A DNA stretch of 64,000 nucleotides from JACSRF01 sp963695505 (GTDB lineage: Bacteria; Chloroflexota; Anaerolineae; Promineifilales; Promineifilaceae), in NCBI GenBank assembly GCA_963695505.1, contig CAVOGX010000016.1, positions 81,358 to 145,357 on the forward strand. The letters are read 5' to 3'. The position numbers were made by a program, and so were the translations under genes. A model generated the notes under the pieces. It saw only the letters and a program-made list of their open reading frames with translations, did no database searches and had not been told where the DNA came from. Shown here piece by piece: positions 42,504-50,884 of the stretch; position 1 is the stretch's first letter; each line of letters begins with the position of its first letter.

Positions 42504-43898
42504 CTACTTTTGGATCATGCTGCGGGCAATTTCATTGTGACGCTGGATATGGGGCGCCAATTCCAGAGTAGTAAGCTGCCCATTTTCTACCACCACTTTG
42601 CCATTGATAACCGAATAATCCACGTTTTGAGATTGATTGAAGACCACAGCCGCCACCGGATCGTGCAGTGAGCCGGTGTAGGCAAGCTGGTTCAGGTTAA
42701 TGGCGATGAAGTCCGCAGACATGCCGGGAGCTAATGAGCCTATGTCATTTCGGCCCAGCACGGCCGCGCCACCCAAGGTTGCCAATTCCAACGCTTGCCG
42801 CGCCGACATGGCATCCGGCTTTCCGCCAAAGCCGCCCCGCCCACCCGGCTTTTCGCTGAGATAGCGGTGGGGGGCCACGCGCTGCAGCAGCATGGCCTGC
42901 CGGGCTTCGTTCAACAAATGGCCGCCATCATTGGACGCAGAACCATCAACCCCCAGCCCTACGGGGACCCCAGCAGCGCGCCAGCTTAGCAAAGGGGCAA
43001 TGCCGCTGGCCAGGCGCATGTTGCTGTTGGGACAGTGCGCGACGCCGGTTCCGGTACGGCCGAACAGGTCAATTTCGTCGTGGCTCATGTGGACACAGTG
43101 AGCGTGCCACACGTCATCACCCGTCCAGCCCAGAGATTCAACGTATTCCACCGGGCGCTTACCGAAGGTTTGCAGGCAGAACTCCTCTTCTTCTAACGTT
43201 TCGGCCAGATGAGTGTGCAGGCGCACGCCGTAGGTTCGGGCCAGGTTGGCAGATTCGCGCATGAGGTCGGGGGTGACAGAGAAGGGAGAGCAGGGAGCGA
43301 GGACGACGCGCAGCATGGCGTGGCGCGCTGGGTCATGGTATTGCTCGATCAGGCGCTGGCTGTCTTTGAGGATGAAGGCTTCGTCTTCGGTAACGCGGTC
43401 CGGTGGGAGGCCCCCCTGACTTTCGCCTAGTGACATGGAGCCCCGAGCAGCGTGGAAGCGCATGCCAATCTCATGGGCAGCCCGAATTTGGCTGTCCAGG
43501 GTGCAGTCGTTGGGATAGATGTAGAGGTGGTCGCTGCTGGTGGTGCAGCCGGAAAGCATGAGCTCAGCCAAACCGGTGAGGGTGCTGACGTAAATGGCTT
43601 CATCGGTGAGATTGGCCCAGATGGGGTAGAGGGTGGTGAGCCAATCAAAAAGATTGTTGTCTTGGGCCATCACGCGGGTGAGGGATTGGTACAGGTGGTG
43701 ATGGGTGTTGACGAGGCCGGGCAGGATGATGTGGTCCCGCAGGTTGAGGACGATATCGGCCGTTTCCGGCATAGTTGCAGTGGGACCAACTTGTTCGATG
43801 ATATTATCGCGGATAAAAAGACCCCCATTGGCTAATTCCTGCCGTTGGGCGTCCATCGTCACGACAATCTGCGCGTTTTTAACTAGAAGGGTGCTCAT
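42504..43898 (-). CDS. Amidohydrolase, 8-oxoguanine deaminase-like
   Basis: This 464-residue metal-dependent deaminase has the family HxH in NTHHHLYQSLTRVMAQDNNLF, the later metal His in RLHTHLAETLEEE and HCVHMSHDEID, and the Asp region VGLGVDGSASNDGGHL. The long segment after the first motif (LFDWLTTLYPIW) and GCTTSSDHLYIYP fit the 8-oxoguanine/isoguanine deaminase group rather than chlorohydrolases. It would remove oxidised guanine base from the nucleotide pool, although related SAH or thioadenosine deaminases look similar. A GGAGA ribosome site lies before the ATG at 43898. Confidence 0.87.
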   Translation of the reverse strand: MSTLLVKNAQIVVTMDAQRQELANGGLFIRDNIIEQVGPTATMPETADIVLNLRDHIILPGLVNTHHHLYQSLTRVMAQDNNLFDWLTTLYPIWANLTDEAIYVSTLTGLAELMLSGCTTSSDHLYIYPNDCTLDSQIRAAHEIGMRFHAARGSMSLGESQGGLPPDRVTEDEAFILKDSQRLIEQYHDPARHAMLRVVLAPCSPFSVTPDLMRESANLARTYGVRLHTHLAETLEEEEFCLQTFGKRPVEYVESLGWTGDDVWHAHCVHMSHDEIDLFGRTGTGVAHCPNSNMRLASGIAPLLSWRAAGVPVGLGVDGSASNDGGHLLNEARQAMLLQRVAPHRYLSEKPGGRGGFGGKPDAMSARQALELATLGGAAVLGRNDIGSLAPGMSADFIAINLNQLAYTGSLHDPVAAVVFNQSQNVDYSVINGKVVVENGQLTTLELAPHIQRHNEIARSMIQK

Positions 43899-44047
43899 GA
43901 TTTCTCCTTGGTCCAGCGGGTAAACCTGGGTGAACGAGCCTGCATTTAAGCTCGTAATTAGGATTATTAAATAACCATCCCCTAAACTTTAGCATTGTCA
44001 TTTTACCTTGGCAAAGACATCTCCAGTGGTATAATTCTTCATTTGCT

Positions 44048-44129
44048 GGGGATGTGGCGGAATTGGCAGACGCGCATGACTTAGAATCATGTGCCGCAAG
44101 GCGTGTGGGTTCGAGTCCCTCCATCCCCA
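44048..44129 (+). tRNA. tRNA-Leu (anticodon UAG)
   Basis: The acceptor stem GGGGATG pairs with CATCCCC (44122-44128), followed by discriminator A. The anticodon stem CATGA/TCATG encloses the loop CTTAGAA, giving anticodon TAG (reads CUA and related Leu codons). A class II variable arm (TGCCGCAAGGCGT region) and the T loop TTCGAGT are present. CCA is not encoded. Confidence 0.95.
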
Positions 44130-44148
44130 ATTTTGATAAACCAACGCT

Positions 44149-44175
44149 GCGTTGCCAAGGCAACGCTTCTTTTTT
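44149..44175 (+). terminator. Rho-independent terminator after tRNA-Leu
   Basis: A perfect 8-bp stem, GCGTTGCC with GGCAACGC, joined by an AA loop, is followed by TTCTTTTTT. It ends the tRNA transcript about 20 bases past the gene. Confidence 0.88.
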
Positions 44176-44268
44176 ACATCCAGTACCTGTAAAAAAATCC
44201 AATATTTCGAGCAAGCAGCACCATGAAAAGGTAAGGCTGTACTTGCTTTAGTTGAAAGAGGTATTTCT

Positions 44269-45714
44269 GTGACACTGACTATTCAAAAAGAAGAAGATAC
44301 ACAACGGCAGTTGCTGCTAACAATTGAGGTTGCTGAGGAGCGCGTGGAGAAATCAATGCGCCAGATGGCAAAAAAGGTGGCCAAGGATGTCTACGTTCCC
44401 GGTTTTCGCCAGGGAAAAGCGCCTTACAGGGTCATCGTCAATCGGGTGGGGCGAGAGGCTCTCCGCGCTGAAACTGTAGATGAAATTATGCCGGCTATTT
44501 TTGAAGAGGCGCTGGCTGATATTGATGAGGCAGATATTTACGGCCGTCCGGAACTCACAGACTTGGAGATGGAGCCTTTGGTGCTTAAATTCACCATCCC
44601 GTTACAACCGGTGGTGAAGCTGGGCGATTATCGCTCCTTCCGTGAGGAAGTTGAGCCAGTTCGGGTGACGGATGAAGCGGTTGACAAAGCTCTCGAAGAG
44701 ATTCAAATTAAGCACCAAATTCTTGAAGATGTGGATCGTCCGGTAGAAGCCGGTGATTTGGTGGCTCTCAGCGGTTTAGGCAAACTGGTTGTTGAAGAGC
44801 TGGAAACGGCCGTTTCTGAAGATGACGAAAGCGCAGAGGCTGAATCTTCCGAAACCGAAGGGGTTGAAGAAGCAGCGGATACTGCAGCAGAACAAATCAT
44901 TTTCGCTGAAGAAAGCATTGAACTGCTCATGGACAGCAGTAAGGTGTATCCTAATACACCCTTCGTAGATAATCTCCTAGGACTATCTGCCGGTGCTCAG
45001 ACAACTTTTTCCTTTACTTTCCCAGACGATTATGAGGACGAGGAGTTAGCAGGTAAAGAGGCCTCATTCGAAATAAATGTGCTCAATGTTCAATCTCGCC
45101 AACTGCCAGAATTGAACGATGAACTGGCGCAGCAAGAAGGGGAGTATGAAAGTCTGGCAGAAATGCGGTCAGCCACCTTTGAACGGCTAGAAAAAGCGGC
45201 AGAAGCGCAAGCCAAGGAAGACTTAATTGGAGGGATGACGGACAAGTTGGTGGGTGACGCCGAACTGGTTTACCCTCCTGCAGCGGTAGAAATGGAATTG
45301 GATGACATGCTGCAAACCTTGAAAAGTCAGGCCCGTTACTCAGGTTGGGAATGGGATGATTATTTGCGAATTCAAGGATTGTCCGAAGATGCGCTGCGGG
45401 AGAATTTTCGGGAAGCGGCCGTTACCCGAGTTGAACGTGGTTTGCTCATCCGCCAATTTATTCTTGAAGAAAAGCTGCGCGTCAAGGCTGAAGACGTGGA
45501 TGATCTAATCGAAGAACGCGTCAAGAAATTCGAGAATGAAGACCTGCAAAAAAGTATGCGTGATTATTACCGGCAAGGCTCCGGATTCGACTCCATCAGC
45601 GGGGAAGTATTGCATGAGAAGGTTTACGAGCGCATTAAGGCTATCTACGCAGGTACAGCCCCAGACCTCTCTGAGCTTGAAGATGAGGAGACGGGGAGTG
45701 ACGAAGAAGAATAA
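44269..45714 (+). CDS. tig: Trigger factor (ribosome-associated chaperone) with acidic insert
   Basis: Trigger factor binds nascent chains at the ribosome. The 481-residue protein begins at GTG 44269. The N-terminal ribosome-binding domain includes the tail-binding loop VPGFRQGKAPYRVI (classic GFRxGK signature). The middle PPIase-like domain is interrupted at about residues 184-215 by a very acidic stretch rich in Glu, Ser and Ala (EDDESAEAESSETEG). The C-terminal helical cradle runs to an acidic tail. It lies directly upstream of clpP, as in many bacteria. The insert lies where the FKBP domain would normally be compact, so prolyl isomerase activity is doubtful. Confidence 0.94.
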   Translation: MTLTIQKEEDTQRQLLLTIEVAEERVEKSMRQMAKKVAKDVYVPGFRQGKAPYRVIVNRVGREALRAETVDEIMPAIFEEALADIDEADIYGRPELTDLEMEPLVLKFTIPLQPVVKLGDYRSFREEVEPVRVTDEAVDKALEEIQIKHQILEDVDRPVEAGDLVALSGLGKLVVEELETAVSEDDESAEAESSETEGVEEAADTAAEQIIFAEESIELLMDSSKVYPNTPFVDNLLGLSAGAQTTFSFTFPDDYEDEELAGKEASFEINVLNVQSRQLPELNDELAQQEGEYESLAEMRSATFERLEKAAEAQAKEDLIGGMTDKLVGDAELVYPPAAVEMELDDMLQTLKSQARYSGWEWDDYLRIQGLSEDALRENFREAAVTRVERGLLIRQFILEEKLRVKAEDVDDLIEERVKKFENEDLQKSMRDYYRQGSGFDSISGEVLHEKVYERIKAIYAGTAPDLSELEDEETGSDEEE

Positions 45715-45825
45715 CGCAAATCTAATGAACGGCCGTTAAACTTCGCGCCCATTAACCCAAATATAACTTGTTTAAGACCATAAGGTGAATTCACCGATAG
45801 GTTACACTCAACGAGGAGACTTATA

Positions 45826-46440
45826 ATGATCAATATTCCAACCTCATTGGTGCCGATGGTTATTGAAACCACTGGCCGGGGTGAGCGGGCATTTGACATC
45901 TATTCCCTGCTGCTGAAAAATCGTATTATCATGTTGGGCTACCCCATCAACGACCAGATTGCCAATCTCATTGTGGCCCAAATCCTTTACCTTGAAAGCG
46001 AAGACCCCGAAAAACCAATTCGCATGTACATTAGCTGTCCTGGTGGACAGGTATATGCTGGTATGGCCATTTATGACACCATGCAGCAGGTCCGCTGCCC
46101 CATTTCCACTGTAGCAGTTGGCTATACTGCCAGTTTTGGCACGGTTCTTCTTACTGCAGGGACAAAAGGCATGCGGTATGTCCTTCCTAACTCCACCATC
46201 CACATGCACCAGCCATTGGGCGGCGCTCAAGGCCAGGCATCAGATATTGCTATTCAAGCCCAAGAAATTCTGCGCCTGCGCAATTCGCTAAACCAAATTC
46301 TTAGCCATCACACTGGCCAAACTGTTGAGCAAATCAGCAAAGACACAGACCGCGACGTGTACATGAATGCTGAACAGGCAAAACAATATGGATTAGTTGA
46401 TGAGGTCCTCTCCAGCGAAGAAAGCAAAAAGGCAAAGTAA
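45826..46440 (+). CDS. clpP: ATP-dependent Clp protease proteolytic subunit
   Basis: ClpP forms the barrel-shaped protease that works with ClpX or ClpA/C ATPases. The 204-residue product shows the catalytic Ser103 (GYTASFGTVLL), His128 (HMHQP) and Asp177 (DTDRDVYM), plus CPGGQVYAGMAIYDTMQ. The segment GYTAS is a little unusual, as most ClpPs have GQAAS or GLAAS at this site. It follows tig by about 110 bases, behind a GAGGAG ribosome site. The usual third gene, clpX, is not here; instead strong terminators follow. Confidence 0.95.
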   Translation: MINIPTSLVPMVIETTGRGERAFDIYSLLLKNRIIMLGYPINDQIANLIVAQILYLESEDPEKPIRMYISCPGGQVYAGMAIYDTMQQVRCPISTVAVGYTASFGTVLLTAGTKGMRYVLPNSTIHMHQPLGGAQGQASDIAIQAQEILRLRNSLNQILSHHTGQTVEQISKDTDRDVYMNAEQAKQYGLVDEVLSSEESKKAK

Positions 46441-46493
46441 ACAGGAGAGCAGTTAAGACTCCTCAAAAACGAGGATTTTTCTTATTTTTAATG

Positions 46494-46536
46494 GGCGTGT
46501 CATGCTAATTTGTGCATGATACGCCTTTGTTTTTTT
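46494..46536 (+). terminator. Strong Rho-independent terminator after clpP
   Basis: A 12-base stem, GGCGTGTCATGC with GCATGATACGCC (one mismatch), is followed by TTTG and seven T. A weaker 5-bp hairpin with T-run lies just before it at 46460-46480. Confidence 0.9.
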
Positions 46537-46621
46537 AACGCTTCTTTTTGTGTGCTTGGGAAATTTCATAAGCACGAATTGCTAAGGATGATTTGCACAG
46601 GGTTTCGGTTACAATCGGGCC

Positions 46622-48523
46622 ATGATTATCCAACCTTCCCTCCCCGGCTGGCTGGGCACTGTTCATCACGATGGCTCGACCCTTTACGTTTCTGACCCGT
46701 ACCCGAAATTGGGGGATACAGTACAGGTACGTTTGCGGTTGGCGCACGATGCGCCAGTAACGGCCGTTTACCTGCGCACCTTCCCCGACGGCGAACAAGC
46801 ATTCACCCCTATGCAGCGTGTTAAAACCACCCTGCCCGTACAATGGTGGAAGGCTACGCTGCCCGTCACCCAGCCCACTGTCCATTACCGCTTTTTACTG
46901 CAAGCGGCTGATGGCATGTGGTGGTTTACGGCCAACGGTCCCAGCGTCGGCGTACCGCTGGATAAGTTCGACTTTCGCATTTTGGCAGACTTTGCGCGAG
47001 TGATGTGGTTAGAAACGGCCGTTTTCTACCAAATCTTTCCCGACCGCTTCCACAATGGGGACCCCACATGCAACCCCCAACCCGGCGAATTTGAATTTCG
47101 CGGCCATCGCCCGCAAACTTATCCCTGGGGCCAGACGCCACCTGCCGACCAACCTAACCCCATCGTTTTCTATGGAGGCGATATACCTGGCATTACGCAA
47201 AAGCTGGACTACTTGCAGGAACTAGGCATCAACGCCCTATATCTCAATCCCATTTTCACCGCGCACTCCAACCACAAATACGACGTGGCCGACTACGAGC
47301 ACGTGGACCCGCACTTTGGTGGTGATGAAGCACTCATTGCCCTGCGAAAGGCGCTGACGGCGCGTGACATGCGCTATTTGCTGGATATCGTGCCCAATCA
47401 CTGCGGTTACTGGCACGCCTGGTTTCAGGCGGCGCGGAACAACCCGGATGCGCCGGAAGCGGAATTTTTCACCTTCACCAAGCATCCCGATGAGTACGCT
47501 TCCTGGCTGGGAGTATGGACTTTACCCAAGTTGAATTACCATAGCTCTGAACTGCGCCGTCGTATTTATAAGGGTGAGCGAGCCGTGTTTCGCCGCTGGC
47601 TGCGCCCGCCTTTTTCCGCCGATGGCTGGCGTGTGGACGTGGCCAATATGCTTGGGCGGCAGGGCGCGACGCAAGTTGGCGTGGAAGTTGCCGCAGGTAT
47701 TCGCCGCGCTGTGAAAGAAACTCGTACTGACGCTTACTTGCTGGGGGAAAATTTCTTTGACGCGACAGAGACTTTGCAAGATGGTGGCCAGTGGGACGGG
47801 GTGATGAATTATGCGGGATTTGGCATTCCTTTGTTTTACTGGCTGTGCGGATACCGACAGGGGGCACACGGGCTGCACGAGTTGATTGAATCCACAATAC
47901 CCTGGCCAACGACGGCACTGCTGCAAACTTGGCAGCACTACCTGGCGGCCATTCCCTGGGCGGTGGCTTTGCAGCAGTACAATTTGCTGGGCAGCCACGA
48001 CACGCCGCGCGTTCGCACGTTGGTGGAGGAGAATGACGCACTGCACCGCCTGGCGGTGGTGGTGTTGATGACCTATCCCGGCGTGCCCGGCTTTCTCTAT
48101 GGTGACGAGGTGGGGTTGACAGACCAGCCGGGGGTCAATTCGCGGGTTTGCATGCCCTGGAACGAAGCGGAATGGGACAGGGATTTGCTGGCTTTTTACA
48201 AGAAAATGGTGCGGCTGCGGCGGGAAACGGCCGTTCTGCAAACAGGTGGCTTCCAACTGCTGCTGTGTGAAGAAGATACCTTCGCCTACCAGCGAGAAAG
48301 CGCCACCGAGCGGGCAATCGTCATTGCGCATCGGGCCGCTGCGCCGCGCCCTGCGGGTATGCTGCCCATCGCTCACGGGGGTGTGGCAGACGGTGTGCGC
48401 TTCAAGGAGTTTTTCAGCAGGCAAGAGATTATCGTGCAGGATGGCGCGCTGTTCCTGCCAGAACTCCCCCAAGGCGCAACTTTGTGGTTCCAAATCAATG
48501 GAGCCAATGGGGAAACTGGTTGA
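46622..48523 (+). CDS. Alpha-amylase family GH13 enzyme (neopullulanase/cyclomaltodextrinase-like)
   Basis: The 633-residue protein has an N-terminal beta domain of CBM34/N type (YPKLGDTVQVRLRL, AVYLRTFPDGEQ) and a GH13 barrel starting YQIFPDRFHNGDP. The four conserved regions are visible: DIVPNHCG, GWRVDVANMLG (nucleophile Asp, about residue 339), LLGENFFD (acid/base Glu) and LLGSHDTPRV (third Asp). It would hydrolyse or transglycosylate alpha-1,4 glucans such as maltodextrins, cyclodextrins or pullulan. No signal peptide is seen, which fits an intracellular maltodextrin enzyme. No sugar transporter is next to it. Confidence 0.92.
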   Translation: MIIQPSLPGWLGTVHHDGSTLYVSDPYPKLGDTVQVRLRLAHDAPVTAVYLRTFPDGEQAFTPMQRVKTTLPVQWWKATLPVTQPTVHYRFLLQAADGMWWFTANGPSVGVPLDKFDFRILADFARVMWLETAVFYQIFPDRFHNGDPTCNPQPGEFEFRGHRPQTYPWGQTPPADQPNPIVFYGGDIPGITQKLDYLQELGINALYLNPIFTAHSNHKYDVADYEHVDPHFGGDEALIALRKALTARDMRYLLDIVPNHCGYWHAWFQAARNNPDAPEAEFFTFTKHPDEYASWLGVWTLPKLNYHSSELRRRIYKGERAVFRRWLRPPFSADGWRVDVANMLGRQGATQVGVEVAAGIRRAVKETRTDAYLLGENFFDATETLQDGGQWDGVMNYAGFGIPLFYWLCGYRQGAHGLHELIESTIPWPTTALLQTWQHYLAAIPWAVALQQYNLLGSHDTPRVRTLVEENDALHRLAVVVLMTYPGVPGFLYGDEVGLTDQPGVNSRVCMPWNEAEWDRDLLAFYKKMVRLRRETAVLQTGGFQLLLCEEDTFAYQRESATERAIVIAHRAAAPRPAGMLPIAHGGVADGVRFKEFFSRQEIIVQDGALFLPELPQGATLWFQINGANGETG

Positions 48524-48554
48524 GAGATGATGCTTGATAACGGAGGTATTGAAA

Positions 48555-49235
48555 ATGGCTGAGGCAAAATTTGTACCATTGGCGGGTATTCGGCAGTATC
48601 CGGTTTACGGAGAGGATGAGATGAAGCGGCGAGCGGCGGCTTTCTACGATGACATGCGGCGGCGGCGCACCGTGCGTCATTTTTCTAACAAACCCGTGCC
48701 TCGTGAAATTATTGAGCATTGCATCATGACGGCTGGAACTGCGCCAAACGGGGCCAATAAGCAGCCGTGGCACTTTGTGGCGGTTAGCGATCTGGCAACA
48801 AAGCAGCGCATTCGTGAGGCCGCCGAGGCTGAAGAGCGAGCATTTTATAGCGGGCGCGCGCCGGAGGATTGGCTCGATGCGTTACGGCCGTTTCAGACAG
48901 ACTGGCACAAACCATTCCTGGAAACAGCCCCTCATCTTATTGCGATTTTTGCGCAAAGCTTTACCTTCGATCAGGAGGGAGAGAAGATGAAGCACTATTA
49001 CGTGCAAGAATCAGTGGGCATTGCCACGGGAATGCTGATTGCCGCCGTGCACCATGCGGGGCTGGCTTCTTTGACGCATACGCCCAGCCCTATGAACTTC
49101 TTGAATGAGATTTTGCAGCGGCCAAAATGGGAACGGCCGTATCTGCTGCTGGTCGTGGGCTATCCAGCCGCAGACGCGCAGGTGCCAGACATCAGCAAGA
49201 AACCGCTGGCAGAGATTGCTTCGTTTATTGAATAG
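48555..49235 (+). CDS. Nitroreductase-fold flavoprotein, iodotyrosine deiodinase-like
   Basis: This 226-residue FMN protein starts at ATG 48555, nine bases after a GGAGG site. The N-terminal RRRRTVRHFSNKPVP and TAGTAPNGANKQPWHFVAVS bind FMN. The central lid segment (AEEERAFYSG region, WLDALRPFQTDWHKPFLETAP) and KMKHYYVQESVGIATGML fit the iodotyrosine deiodinase branch, whose lid residues grip halotyrosines. Bacterial members reduce aromatic or halogenated substrates, but the natural one here is unknown. It may be co-transcribed with the GH13 gene 31 bases upstream, without an obvious functional link. Confidence 0.87.
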   Translation: MAEAKFVPLAGIRQYPVYGEDEMKRRAAAFYDDMRRRRTVRHFSNKPVPREIIEHCIMTAGTAPNGANKQPWHFVAVSDLATKQRIREAAEAEERAFYSGRAPEDWLDALRPFQTDWHKPFLETAPHLIAIFAQSFTFDQEGEKMKHYYVQESVGIATGMLIAAVHHAGLASLTHTPSPMNFLNEILQRPKWERPYLLLVVGYPAADAQVPDISKKPLAEIASFIE

Positions 49236-49243
49236 GTTGGCGG

Positions 49244-50404
49244 TTATGGGGTGCAGGTATTGGCATAGGGACGGGTGGGGAAGTATTGTCGCCATTCTTG
49301 CTCGGAGAAATTGCTATTGGCCGTTGCACAGGCATCAGCCACAAGCTGTTTAAGATCGAGGTGCCAGAGTGTAATGAGGGGGTGAGCGTTTTCCTTTTGG
49401 CTGGTGGCAATGAGCCAATTTCCATCGGTGGAGAAGGAAACGGCCGTAAACTGGTACCCCTCTTTAGGCACATCAACGTGGATGGGTGGAATGCCGGGCA
49501 GCGCGGTCAAATCCCATAAATTGAAGTAGCTGGTGTGGGTGGCAGCCAGCCATTGGGCTTCGGTGTCGAAAGCAAGGTGGCGCACTGGCTGGTCGGTGGG
49601 CCTATCTGTCTGCGGCTGCAAGCGGTGCGGTTCGACTTCCAGCTCGTTGTCGCGAAACGCCCACAGGAAAACGGCCGTGTCCGTTTCGCCACTGAGGGCC
49701 AGCCATTTTGCCTGGGGCCCAAAACTTGCCAGTTTTACCGTGCTGCTTATGGTCAAAGATCGGTAAGGTTCTGCTAGATTAGACTCTAAATCCCATAGTT
49801 GAGCCTGACTGCTGTTGCCATAGGTTACCAGCCAGCGGCCAGTAGGGCTGACAATCAGGTTTTGCGGGCTTGAGGTTGATTCAAATTGCAATGTAGGAGT
49901 GACGGGCAGGGTCTCATGCAGAGGCCACAGTTGAAGCTCACCGGTTTCCCCACTCGTCACCAACCATTGGATGGAGCTGCTGCGGTTGGGAACGGCCGTG
50001 TCCAGCGCCAATGTCCCAGTTATGGTTTTGCTGGTGCTTTGGGCCAGCACCTGCCAGATGGCATGACGCACGGCAGCAGGTATTTGCGTTTCGTCGGGCA
50101 CCAGATTGTAAGCTTCCACGGCCAACAGCAAACCATGACGCACATCACGAGCATGAACATCAATAGCTCGAGAAGCAATGGCCCCGGCTAATTCTAGCTG
50201 GGTGACGTTGATGGCGGCTGTAGTACGGGTGGCAACGGCCGTGGCCGTAGCTTGCTCAGCCGTGGTGAAATCGTTAACCTGATTCACCACCAGCAAGGAG
50301 ATCATGGCTACCAGCCCCAAGGGTATTAGCAGTATAGGGAGTAATCTGGTTGTTGCCGGCAAGGCAGCGGGTTCGTCATTGCGGCGGGTGCGTCGTTTGC
50401 TCAT
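49244..50404 (-). CDS. Membrane-anchored WD40-repeat protein
   Basis: The 386-residue protein has a basic cytoplasmic start (SKRRTRRNDEP), one membrane helix (about 20-42), a helical stalk (TTAEQATATAVATRTTAAI) and degenerate WD40 repeats such as LVTSGETGELQLWPL, LVTYGNSSQAQLWDL and LAATHTSYFNLWDL. The C-terminal motif FSEQEWRQYFPTRPYANTC is the same ending found on large STAND-type WD40 proteins. The protein looks like the sensor half of such a STAND protein without its ATPase. Its partner is unknown. It is the last gene of the minus-strand block. Confidence 0.78.
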   Translation of the reverse strand: MSKRRTRRNDEPAALPATTRLLPILLIPLGLVAMISLLVVNQVNDFTTAEQATATAVATRTTAAINVTQLELAGAIASRAIDVHARDVRHGLLLAVEAYNLVPDETQIPAAVRHAIWQVLAQSTSKTITGTLALDTAVPNRSSSIQWLVTSGETGELQLWPLHETLPVTPTLQFESTSSPQNLIVSPTGRWLVTYGNSSQAQLWDLESNLAEPYRSLTISSTVKLASFGPQAKWLALSGETDTAVFLWAFRDNELEVEPHRLQPQTDRPTDQPVRHLAFDTEAQWLAATHTSYFNLWDLTALPGIPPIHVDVPKEGYQFTAVSFSTDGNWLIATSQKENAHPLITLWHLDLKQLVADACATANSNFSEQEWRQYFPTRPYANTCTP

Positions 50405-50483
50405 TATTTATCCTGGCAGTAGGCTGTGATAACCGGCCAACTTTCCAGGATTATACGGAGAATAAGCGTGCCTGTAAACTGTA

Positions 50484-50867
50484 CTACTCTACAAAAATTT
50501 CAACACGCTCCCCGTCTTCTTCGTTAGTGTAATCAAATATTTTCCCCTGACGCCCGCTGCGAATCGCGTCCATCACTTCTTGGTATTCAACGTTATCGAC
50601 ACTGTCGGGGATAAAGCGTGCTCCCATTTTAATGCCAACATTTACCAGCCCCATAGGGATGTTAACGTTGACTTTGTTGCGACCGCTCATCATGTCTGTA
50701 ACGCGCACGCGGAACCACCGGGCTGGCGTAGTGCCACGCAGCGGTTCGGTGCGCTCATCTTGTTTATTATGGTCAATGGCCCGGATGAGTTCGGCGCCTT
50801 CCTTGGCGCTGATTTTGCCTTCCTCAATCATTTTGAGAATTTGCATGCGTTCTTCTGCGCTAGCCAT
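50484..50867 (-). CDS. Small protein with N-terminal SHOCT-like helical module
   Basis: This 127-residue protein starts with the module ERMQILKMIEEGKISAKEG then AELIRAID, a short two-helix unit also present in the three cluster proteins encoded upstream. The rest is shared with the 150-residue protein at 53260-53712: ARWFRVRVTDMMSGRNKVN, VNIPMGLVNVGIKMGARF, and a DAIRSGRQGKIFDYTNEEDG ending. It has no signal or membrane span. Comparable module-plus-small-domain proteins accompany LiaX/YvlB-type envelope stress genes, so a role in membrane stress is a reasonable guess. A GGAG ribosome site precedes the ATG. Confidence 0.72.
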   Translation of the reverse strand: MASAEERMQILKMIEEGKISAKEGAELIRAIDHNKQDERTEPLRGTTPARWFRVRVTDMMSGRNKVNVNIPMGLVNVGIKMGARFIPDSVDNVEYQEVMDAIRSGRQGKIFDYTNEEDGERVEIFVE

Positions 50868-50884
50868 TGGTTGACTCCTTAAAT

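Noticed and set aside
43940..44214. Minus-strand frame covering the tRNA-Leu gene
   Set aside because: The tRNA cloverleaf is complete; a protein here would be antisense to it with no supporting features.
47522..48493. A 323-codon minus-strand frame opposite the GH13 gene
   Set aside because: It is the antisense of a well-conserved enzyme and has no ribosome site or family motifs.
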